In this document: piece by piece, positions 8,365-15,673 of the stretch
Numbering within the stretch: position 1 is the stretch's first letter
Layout of the letters: the number at the start of each line of letters is the position of its first letter
Origin: JAPYTK01 sp964401935
GTDB taxonomy: Bacteria; Myxococcota_A; Polyangia; Polyangiales; Polyangiaceae
Reading direction: 5' to 3'
Length of the DNA stretch: 64,000 bases
NCBI GenBank assembly: GCA_964401935.1
Contig: CAYOAL010000027.1
Location: 1 to 64,000, forward strand
Notes under the pieces: model-generated
What the model saw: the letters and a program-made list of their open reading frames with translations, nothing else
Databases searched by the model: none
What the model was told of the DNA's origin: nothing
Translations under genes and position numbers: made by a program

Positions 8365-9629
8365 AGCGTGCCTTCGCGGCGCCCCGAGCGGCGGGGCGCG
8401 AGATCGCCACCGCACCCGGACTCACCCACTTTGCGCGCGAGCACGACGGCCGGCAGGTGCGCTATCACCTGCGGGTCGAGCCAGACGGCTCGGGCCTGCT
8501 GCTCGCCAACGCGTCGGCGGCGGTGCGCCTCGCGCCCACCGGCGTGCTCATCGCCGAGGGCCTGCTCAACGGCGACACCGAGGAGGCGATTCGTCGCCAC
8601 CTCCACGAGCGCTTCCGGGGCGGCGAGCGACGCGCGGCCGACGACGTGCGCACGCTCCGCGGCGTGCTCGACGACCTCGCGGAGCCGCGCGGGCGCTACC
8701 CGGTGCAGAGCCTCGCGCCCGACGACACCGTCTTTGCCCGTGCCCTCGGCGCGCCGCTGTCGGCGGATCTGACGGCCGGCGGCGACGTCGACGACGCCCT
8801 CGCCCTCCTCGGCAAGCTCTGGGACGCCACCATCCCTCAGGTGGTGCTGTCGCTGCCCGACGGCGCCGATCCGGCGGCGCTGCCCCGCCTGGTGGAGCGC
8901 GCCGAGGATCTCGGGCTCATCGCCGGCGTGCGGGGCCGGGCCCTCGATCTCGCCGCCGACGGCCTGCTCGCAGAGCTCGCCCAAGCCGGCGTCGATCACC
9001 TCGACGTGTTCTTCGGCGGCGCAGCGCACCACGACGCGCTCTTCGGCGAGGGCGACTTCGCGGCCGCGGAGGCGCTCATCGGCCGCGCCCTCGAGCTCGA
9101 GGTGTGTCCGGTCGCGGTGATCCCCGTCGTGCCCACCACGTTCGAGGCGCTCGACGACATCGCCGAGACCACCGCCCGCCTCCACGTCCCCGCCGCCCTC
9201 CTCTACGCGATCGTGAGCGAGACCGACGAGACCGCCCTCGCGCCCGCCGAGGCGCGCCAGGCGGCGGCCACCGCCGAAGAGCTCGCCGATCACTTCGGGC
9301 AGAACGTGGTGTGGGCGCCTCCCATCGAGCGCGACCCGGCCGTAGAGCTCGCGCACGAGGTGCGCCGCGGACCGCGCACGAGCGGCGAGGACGGCGTGCG
9401 CGTCACCGCCGACGGCGCCGTACTCCCGCCCGTCGGGCCCGGAGAGCCGGTGGGCGATCTCTTGTCGGAGCCATGGCGCGCGCTGTGGGCGCACCGCGCG
9501 TTCGTACATCTGCGCGAGGTCGTCGCCGCCCCCGAGCGCTGCGGGGCGTGCCCCGGCCTCGCCCTCTGCGCCAGCGGCTGCCCCGCGGCGCCCGCGTCCT
9601 GGGCCCGCGCCACAGGAGGCGCGCGATGA
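8349..9629 (+). CDS. Degenerate PqqD/radical SAM/SPASM paralogue lacking the SAM cluster motif
   Basis: 426 aa with the same plan as the preceding protein. The N-terminal PqqD-like region aligns by eye (FAREHDGRQVRYHLRVEPDGSGLLL and LAPTGVLIAEGLLNGDTEEAI against RIHLRTQPDGTGLLF and LSPTAAEMAWLALDGVSEAA). A barrel-like middle follows, then a short SPASM-like end with Cys398, 401, 407 and 411 (CGACPGLALCASGC). Where the active enzyme has CNNACPHC this protein reads LTAGGDVDDALALL: all three cluster Cys are gone, and the glycine-rich SAM motif is not recognisable. It is probably a non-catalytic partner or peptide-binding subunit, not a decayed gene, because the frame is intact, codon use matches its neighbours and its ends overlap both. 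GTG start at 8349, overlapping the upstream gene by 16 bp. Confidence 0.8.
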   Translation: MLERLKRAFAAPRAAGREIATAPGLTHFAREHDGRQVRYHLRVEPDGSGLLLANASAAVRLAPTGVLIAEGLLNGDTEEAIRRHLHERFRGGERRAADDVRTLRGVLDDLAEPRGRYPVQSLAPDDTVFARALGAPLSADLTAGGDVDDALALLGKLWDATIPQVVLSLPDGADPAALPRLVERAEDLGLIAGVRGRALDLAADGLLAELAQAGVDHLDVFFGGAAHHDALFGEGDFAAAEALIGRALELEVCPVAVIPVVPTTFEALDDIAETTARLHVPAALLYAIVSETDETALAPAEARQAAATAEELADHFGQNVVWAPPIERDPAVELAHEVRRGPRTSGEDGVRVTADGAVLPPVGPGEPVGDLLSEPWRALWAHRAFVHLREVVAAPERCGACPGLALCASGCPAAPASWARATGGAR

Positions 9630-11461
9630 CCCGCCGCGGGTGGTGTTTCCTCCTCACGCTGCTCGGGCTGTGGCTCGGCCAGGCCGCGCCGGCGAGCGCC
9701 CAGACCTACTCCTTCCGCGTCCCCCAGATGAAGCTGGAGGTGACGGTGCGGCCCGACGCCTCGGCGACGCTTCGGTACGAGATCGTGTTCGCCAACGAGG
9801 GTTCCCCCATCGACGTGGTCGACATTGGCTTGCCCCACGACAACTACGACCTCGCGACGATGAAGGCCTCGATCGACGGCGAGCCGCTCATCAGCATCAG
9901 GAAGTCGACCTACGTGGAGACCGGCGTGGAGGTGCAACTCGGCAGCGACGCGATCCCGACCGGCAAGAGCGGCACGTTCGTGTTCGAGTGTGTGGTGCCC
10001 GACATCGTCTTCAACGACACCACCGACGACAGCCAAGCGTCGTTCCGCATCACGCCCACCTGGTTCGATCCCAACCTGGTGGTCGGCAACACCGAGCTCA
10101 CCATCGGCGTGTACCTCCCGCGGGGCCTCGACGCGCAGCGAGTGCGCCACCACAACCTCCACAAGAGCGCCGCGTACCGAGTGGCCGTTCACGACGGCCA
10201 AGCCCTCGTCGCGTGGAGGTTCCCCGCCACAAGGGTCACCCAGGCCCACCTGGTAGGCGTGTCGTTCCCGCGCGAGGTGATGACGCGGGTGGTGGTGGTC
10301 ACCAAGTTCGAGCTGCTCCTGCGTTGGTGGGAGGCCGCGGGCGCGGTAAGGCTCGGCGCGTTCATCGTGCTCTTCATCGTGATGGGGATCGCGTTCTTTC
10401 GCTTCTCGGGGGGCACCGGCTGGTCGGTGTTCTTCCTCACCGCAGCCGCCACCGGCTGGCTGTTCTACGCCTTCCCCCGGATCCACTTCTTTTCGCTGCC
10501 GCTGTGGCTCCTGCTCCCGCTGTGGATGGAGCGCACCCTCCGGCGCGCGCGCACCCAATACCTGCCGCCCATCGCCAGCGTCGAAGGGGGCGGCGTCAAG
10601 CGCGGGCTCACCGCCCCCGAGGCCGCGGTCGTGCTCGAGCGGCCCCTTGGCCATGTGCTCACGCTCGTCATCTTCGGGCTCCTCAAGAAGGGCCTGCTGG
10701 AGCAGGCCCAAGGACCTGGACCGCTCCGCGTGAAGGTCCCCAAAGACCTCGACACCAAGCTCGAGTCGGCCATGCGACGCGCGGCCGCCAAGCGCAACGT
10801 CGTGCTCCACCGCTACGAGCCCGCGTTCCTCCTCGCCATCCGTCGGGCCAAGGGCGAATACGTCGATCCACGCCTGGTGAAGCTCGAGCCGGCGATGAAG
10901 GCCCTCATCAAGCACGTGGCCGAGCGCTTGGAGGGGTTCGACCTCGAAGCGACGCGCGACTACTACCGCCGCACCGTCGACCGCGCGTGGCAGAGCGCGA
11001 GCGCCGTGGGCGAGCTCACCCTCCGCACCCAAGAGGTGGACAAGCAGCTCGAGTGGCTGCTGCTCGACGACGGCTACACCCGCCGATTCGGCGCCTGGGA
11101 GACCGCCGGCTTCCACTATCACCCACGGTGGACCCGCGCTCAGGGCCCGAGCGCCGGAGCGTGGGGCGGCTCCGCAGGCAAGAGCGGCGGGAGCGGCACC
11201 ACCGGCGCGCCGACCGCTGGCGACGTGGGCGCTTCGTTCGCGGGCTGGGCGGAGAACGTGTCGAGCCGGTTCGTCGACTCGCTCTCGCCCACCGCCCTCA
11301 AGCCACAGAGCGGCGTCATCAACCTCTCCGGCGCAGACAAGACCACCGGCGACATCCTCTCCGCGCTGATGTCCAACAGCGGCGGCGGTGGCGGGGGCGG
11401 CTCGAGCTGCGCCTGCGCGGGCTGCGCGTGCGCCTGCGCGTGCGCCGGTGGCGGGCGGTGA
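9626..11461 (+). CDS. DUF2207-like membrane protein with six-Cys C-terminal tail
   Basis: 611 aa. A signal peptide (to about ASAQ, residue 26) precedes a beta-rich extracytoplasmic domain of some 200 residues. Hydrophobic helices lie at about 245-315 (LGAFIVLFIVMGIAFF, GWSVFFLTAAATGWLF, FFSLPLWLLLPLW). A large, presumably cytoplasmic part with LTAPEAAVVLERPLGHVLTLVIFGLLKKGLL follows, as in DUF2207-type membrane proteins. The end is unusual: a Gly stretch and then SSCACAGCACACACAGGGR, six Cys at 595, 597, 600, 602, 604 and 606. The ATG overlaps the TGA of the pseudo-radical SAM gene (ATGA), with CAGGAGG 7 nt upstream. Context suggests that the tail is the substrate of the adjacent radical SAM pair (inference). 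Confidence 0.85.
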   Translation: MTRRGWCFLLTLLGLWLGQAAPASAQTYSFRVPQMKLEVTVRPDASATLRYEIVFANEGSPIDVVDIGLPHDNYDLATMKASIDGEPLISIRKSTYVETGVEVQLGSDAIPTGKSGTFVFECVVPDIVFNDTTDDSQASFRITPTWFDPNLVVGNTELTIGVYLPRGLDAQRVRHHNLHKSAAYRVAVHDGQALVAWRFPATRVTQAHLVGVSFPREVMTRVVVVTKFELLLRWWEAAGAVRLGAFIVLFIVMGIAFFRFSGGTGWSVFFLTAAATGWLFYAFPRIHFFSLPLWLLLPLWMERTLRRARTQYLPPIASVEGGGVKRGLTAPEAAVVLERPLGHVLTLVIFGLLKKGLLEQAQGPGPLRVKVPKDLDTKLESAMRRAAAKRNVVLHRYEPAFLLAIRRAKGEYVDPRLVKLEPAMKALIKHVAERLEGFDLEATRDYYRRTVDRAWQSASAVGELTLRTQEVDKQLEWLLLDDGYTRRFGAWETAGFHYHPRWTRAQGPSAGAWGGSAGKSGGSGTTGAPTAGDVGASFAGWAENVSSRFVDSLSPTALKPQSGVINLSGADKTTGDILSALMSNSGGGGGGGSSCACAGCACACACAGGGR

Positions 11462-12189
11462 GCGGCGCTCCGGAGCAGCCCCCCTCCGACTTCCCACCGA
11501 CCGCGCTCCTCACCGCGGCCTCCGCCGAGCTCGCCGGCCTGCGCGCGCGCCTCTTGCGGCGCGCCGACATCGCGCGGCGGGGGCCGGTGCTCGAGCTCGG
11601 CGCGGGGGGCGGCGTCGTCACCGCGGAGCTGCGACGCCGGAGCCTTGGCCCCGTCATCGCCCTCGATCGCCGCCCCGAGGCGCTGGCGGGGCTCGCCCCT
11701 CCCTGCCTCCTCGCCGACGCGGAGGCCATCCCTCTCGAGACGGCCAGCGTGGACCTCGTGTTCGCGCAGCACTTCTTCCTCTGGGCCCACCGGGACCAGG
11801 CGTTCGACGAGGCGGCGCGGGTGCTCGCGCCCGGAGGGGCCCTCGTCGCCCTCGAGCCCGACTTCGGGGGCGCGCTCGAGCACCCTCCCTCCATCGCCCT
11901 CGCCCCGCTCTTCATCGCGGCCCTCGAGCGCGCTGGCGCCGATCCCTTCGCCGGTCGCCGGCTCGCCAGCCGCGTCGCCGCGCGTGGGCTGCGCGTGGAG
12001 ACCCACCTCTGCCCGCGCCCGGGCGCCGCCGATCCGGGCCGCTTCGAGCGCCTCGCCGGCCTCCCGCTCACCCCCGACGAGGAGCGCCGGCTCGCGCCGG
12101 CCCGCGCCGCCGCTCTGTCCCTCCCGGCCGAACAACAGCTCGCCTTCGTGCCCTACGTCGCCGTCCTCGCCCACGCCCCAGCCCGCTGA
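11458..12189 (+). CDS. Class I SAM-dependent methyltransferase
   Basis: 243 aa. The glycine motif VLELGAGGGVVTAEL (residues about 43-57) binds SAM, with acidic strand end IALDRRPEALAG, LLADAEAIPLETASVDLVFAQHFF as motif II and ARVLAPGGALVALEPD as post-II, the order of a methyltransferase-11/25 type Rossmann fold. The acceptor is unknown. The GTG start overlaps the stop of the Cys-tail protein gene (GTGA), making it the fifth gene of the coupled group that starts at 6443. It may further modify the same product or be a housekeeping passenger; the overlap favours the former. A short GC-rich palindrome follows the stop. Confidence 0.82.
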   Translation: MSGAPEQPPSDFPPTALLTAASAELAGLRARLLRRADIARRGPVLELGAGGGVVTAELRRRSLGPVIALDRRPEALAGLAPPCLLADAEAIPLETASVDLVFAQHFFLWAHRDQAFDEAARVLAPGGALVALEPDFGGALEHPPSIALAPLFIAALERAGADPFAGRRLASRVAARGLRVETHLCPRPGAADPGRFERLAGLPLTPDEERRLAPARAAALSLPAEQQLAFVPYVAVLAHAPAR

Positions 12190-12190
12190 T

Positions 12191-12205
12191 GCGCCGGACC
12201 GGCGC
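12191..12205. terminator. GC-rich palindrome after the five-gene cluster
   Basis: GCGCCGGACCGGCGC begins two bases after the methyltransferase stop and can fold as a 6-bp stem with a 3-nt loop. It lies between convergent genes, where a terminator would be expected, but no T-run follows on either strand, so a Rho-independent role is uncertain. Confidence 0.3.
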
Positions 12206-12346
12206 TCTCGCTGACGAATGCGCCACCTGGGCGCTTCCGCTGACGAGGGCACAGCGAGCGCAGCACGCGCTCGAGCCGCTTGCCCCACGGGCGGCGAGGC
12301 CATGAGCCCCAACGTCGGCTCACAGCCTCGCGTGCGGGCTGGTCCG

Positions 12347-12928
<582 letters not shown>

Positions 12929-13031
12929 GTGGAGATCACCTGTCTGGTTTTCGAAGCAGCTCGGTTGCGATCGGTAGGTGTCCGGTGCCAGCTGTCATCG
13001 TGAAGAAAAATCGTGGGCGCGGCGACGTCGC

Positions 13032-13760
13032 TCACTCGCCGGCGCAGGCCGACGTCACGCGAGCGCGATGCGGAGAGCGGGGAAACTCGGCTGCGAACCG
13101 CCGAGCCTCGACGCGGGCCTCGTCACCGCGACCGGCGCGGCACAGCGCGATCACGCGCGCGGCCTGGCGCTCTTCGCGCAGCGCGCCGGTCGCGTGCTCA
13201 CTCTGGTGTTGGTCGAGCAGCTCGAGGGCCTTGTCCGCGTCGCCTGCGGCGAGCTCGGTCTGCGCCCGCTGGAGCAGCTCGGTCTCGGCGGCGATGGAGC
13301 TCGCTGCGGGCCGCGCCGCTCGCACGCTGGGCGCGACCGCTGGCGGCGCCGTGTCCGCAGACGCCGGCGGCGCGGGAGCCGCTTCGCGCTCCACGGGCTC
13401 GGCTCGCTCCGAGAGCGCCGCCGGCGGCGCGGGGGCGGGGCTCGTGGGAGAGACGGACACGCTGGCCGTCGTCGCGGGACGCGCGTCCTCCAGCATCAGC
13501 TGCCGAGCGCCAACGCCGATGCCCCCGACCAGCAGAAGCGCGGCGCCGAGCTTCGTGAGCATGCCCACGCCGCTCACCATGGGGATCGCGGCCTGGGTCA
13601 GGTGCACCGCGGCCGCGGCCTTGGTCACCGTCGTCGCCCCCGCCGCCACGCCGGTCGCGATCATCAGCTTGCGCCGCATGCGATCGCGCGCCTCGGTCGG
13701 AAGATCCTCCCCGGGGCGAGCAGCGTCGATGATGGCGCGTGATTCGGGGTTCAAGCTCAT
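13032..13760 (-). CDS. Single-pass membrane protein with C-terminal TPR-like segment, ECF-linked
   Basis: 242 aa. A basic N-terminal cytoplasmic segment of about 65 residues precedes one or two hydrophobic stretches (LMIATGVAAGATTVTKAAAAVHL and LTKLGAALLLVGGIGVGA). A Pro/Ala/Ser linker follows, then a helical pair (ETELLQRAQTELAAGDADKALELLDQHQ... AARVIALCRAGRGDEARVEARRFAAEFP) typical of TPR units. Its ATG overlaps the stop of the ECF sigma factor gene (ATGA). Genes of this build commonly follow ECF sigma factors in Polyangiales and may act as membrane regulators, but no classical zinc anti-sigma motif is present, so an anti-sigma role is only inference. Confidence 0.78.
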   Translation of the reverse strand: MSLNPESRAIIDAARPGEDLPTEARDRMRRKLMIATGVAAGATTVTKAAAAVHLTQAAIPMVSGVGMLTKLGAALLLVGGIGVGARQLMLEDARPATTASVSVSPTSPAPAPPAALSERAEPVEREAAPAPPASADTAPPAVAPSVRAARPAASSIAAETELLQRAQTELAAGDADKALELLDQHQSEHATGALREERQAARVIALCRAGRGDEARVEARRFAAEFPRSPHRARVTSACAGE

Positions 13761-14350
13761 GAGGATCTCCCTTCCGCGAAGGTCGCCCGGGCGCGATGCC
13801 GTGCGACCGCCTGTTCGAACTGCGTGCGGGCGCTCTTGAGCCTCGCGTAGACGGTGTTGAGGTTCAGGCCGGTGAGCGCGGCGATCTCCGTGCCTCGCAT
13901 CTGCTCGAGCTCGGCCATCACGAACACCTCGCGCTTGTCGTCGTCGAGCTGATCGAGGAGCGCGTAGAGGAGCCTGACCGCGCGCGCACGGTCGGTGCGT
14001 TCGTCCGGTTGCTCGGACGCGTCGTCCTTCACCGCCTCGAGCGCGTGGTCGGCTCGCTCGTGGGTGTCGATGCGTTTGCGCTGCTGGCTCCGCCTGAGGT
14101 TGCGCACCACGCCGATGGCGATGCCGAAGAGCCACGTCTTGAGCGACGAGCGCCCCTCGAACGCGTCGAGCCGCCGGTGCACCACCACGAACACCTCCTG
14201 AAAGGCGTCCTCGGCCGCCGCCTCGTCGAGGCCGAGGCGCCTCAGGCTGCGCCACACGAAGTCGGCGTAGCGGTCGTAGATCGCCTCGAAGCCGAGCACC
14301 TCCCCGCTGTCGGGGGCTGGCTCGCACGCGGCAGGCTGAGGCAGGCCCAT
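13757..14350 (-). CDS. ECF RNA polymerase sigma factor
   Basis: 197 aa. Region 2 is seen in FEAIYDRYADFVWRSLRRLGLDEAAAEDAFQEVFVVVHRRLDAF with the WLFGIAIGVVRNLRR end. Region 4 is LLDQLDDDKREVFVMAELEQMRGTEIAALTGLNLNTVYARLKSARTQF. It should direct RNA polymerase to an envelope- or stress-type regulon. The ATG at 14350 (MGLPQPAACEP) gives a normal ECF length; the frame stays open further upstream without homology. The gene lies 35 bp after the beta-barrel-like gene and is coupled to the TPR-like membrane protein downstream, giving a three-gene unit. Confidence 0.93.
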   Translation of the reverse strand: MGLPQPAACEPAPDSGEVLGFEAIYDRYADFVWRSLRRLGLDEAAAEDAFQEVFVVVHRRLDAFEGRSSLKTWLFGIAIGVVRNLRRSQQRKRIDTHERADHALEAVKDDASEQPDERTDRARAVRLLYALLDQLDDDKREVFVMAELEQMRGTEIAALTGLNLNTVYARLKSARTQFEQAVARHRARATFAEGRSS

Positions 14351-14385
14351 GTCCTTGAGTGTCCGCTCCCTCCCATTCTTGGGTA

Positions 14386-15459
14386 TCAAAATTCCGCTGC
14401 GATTTCGAGGCCCAGGCGGCCGACCACGGGGCTCGCGGTGTGAACGACGCCCACCTCGCGGAGCACGAACTCGGGTCGCAAGACGGGCACGCCGACGCCC
14501 ACCAGGGCCCTCGCGGTGAGGGGCTCGGCCAGCGTGAGCGCCCCCCAGAGCTGGGCCTGGGGACACACCCAGGGCGTGGCGCCGGAGCCCGGGTTCCTCA
14601 CCCCGAAGCCTTCGCCCCGCATCTCGCCCACCTCGAGCTCGACGCAGCCATCGAGCGCGAAGTCGAGCGGGCGGCGACGCCCGAGGGTCGCGGTGTGGAA
14701 GGGCGTGCCACACATCCCCGCCGCGACGACCCAGAGATCGAGCTCGCCGCCCTTGTCGCCAGCGAGCGTCTCGCTCTGAGGCAGGAAATAGCCGGCGCGG
14801 ATGCGCGCGAGGATCGGATACCACCGCACGGCGAGGCTCCCGCCCACGCCGAGGCTCACCCCGGGGAGGGTCCCGGCGTCGAAGTCGATGCGCGGCGCGA
14901 CCGAGAACCACACGCGCTGGGTCTCAGCGATCGGGCCCGGAGGCGCGACCGGCGGGGGCGTGAGCGTCGTGGGCGTGGCCGGCGGCGGGGGGCGAAGCGG
15001 CGCGGGCTCGGGCGCCGGGGGAGCGGCCGGCGCCGGCGGCTCAGGCGTCGGCATGGCGGCCGGCGCGGGCGGCGTCGTCTCCCGCCGCCGGGTCTCCGCC
15101 ACCGCGGCCGGGTCGAAGGCCAGCGCGACGATCAGGGCCGCAGCGTCGGCGAGCTCTCCGCACGTGGTCGCCGAGATCTCGCGCTCTCCCTCCCCCGCGT
15201 CGTCGTGGATGACCATCTGCAGCGACCAGTGCTGCGCCGAGCCGCTCACCTGCGCGTCGACGACCATGCGCTTGTCCCCGGTGGGGGTGGCGCCGAGCAG
15301 GCGGTCCACCTCCGCGAGCACGGCGCTCGCGCTCGGACAACCGTGCGGAGCCTGCCACGACAGGGCGATGGGATGCGCCTCTGCAGACACTTCGACGGCG
15401 AGCAGGACGCTCGTCAGCACCACCGCGGGCCGCAGCAGCCGATGGAGGCGGCAAGACAC
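14386..15459 (-). CDS. Periplasmic/outer-membrane protein with Pro-rich hinge and beta-barrel-like C-terminus
   Basis: 357 aa. A signal peptide (AVVLTSVLLAVEVSAEA) is followed by a small domain with paired Cys (HGCPSASAVLAEVD ... ATTCGELADAAALIVALAFDP). A Pro/Ala-rich hinge of about 55 residues follows, then alternating-hydrophobicity strands (VWFSVAPRIDFDAGTLPGVSLGVG, ending LGLEIAAEF), which suggest an outer-membrane barrel. The last residue is Phe, as in many OMPs. It is first in the unit with the ECF sigma factor, an arrangement I have seen repeatedly in Polyangiales. The GTG start at 15459 (VSCRLHRLL) fits the signal peptide. Function is unknown. Confidence 0.75.
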   Translation of the reverse strand: MSCRLHRLLRPAVVLTSVLLAVEVSAEAHPIALSWQAPHGCPSASAVLAEVDRLLGATPTGDKRMVVDAQVSGSAQHWSLQMVIHDDAGEGEREISATTCGELADAAALIVALAFDPAAVAETRRRETTPPAPAAMPTPEPPAPAAPPAPEPAPLRPPPPATPTTLTPPPVAPPGPIAETQRVWFSVAPRIDFDAGTLPGVSLGVGGSLAVRWYPILARIRAGYFLPQSETLAGDKGGELDLWVVAAGMCGTPFHTATLGRRRPLDFALDGCVELEVGEMRGEGFGVRNPGSGATPWVCPQAQLWGALTLAEPLTARALVGVGVPVLRPEFVLREVGVVHTASPVVGRLGLEIAAEF

Positions 15460-15586
15460 CCTCGCCTTTTAGCACTCTCCGAGCGCGGCTGGCTCGAGGG
15501 CCGCACCGCTGAGCCGTGGCGCCGATCGGCGCGGCCGTCGCGGTCGGGTCTGGTGCCCTGACGAACCGTACGAAGAAGCGGCGAGA

Positions 15587-15605
15587 GTGTACGTGTGGCG
15601 TACAC
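15587..15605. promoter_or_regulatory. Inverted repeat upstream of the trypsin-like protease
   Basis: GTGTAC, seven bases, then GTACAC, a perfect 6-bp spaced palindrome 69 bp before the protease ATG and in the divergent intergenic region shared with the beta-barrel gene. The spacing suits a dimeric regulator, but chance is not excluded. Confidence 0.3.
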
Positions 15606-15673
15606 CCCGGCACGTGATTCCGATATCGTCCACGGCTCGCGCGGCGGGCACGTCTCTTGCGAAACGGCCGGCG

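Noticed and set aside
8349..9629. Calling the second radical SAM-like gene a pseudogene
   Set aside because: The frame is intact, codon use is normal and both ends overlap neighbours; loss of the Cys motif alone does not show decay.
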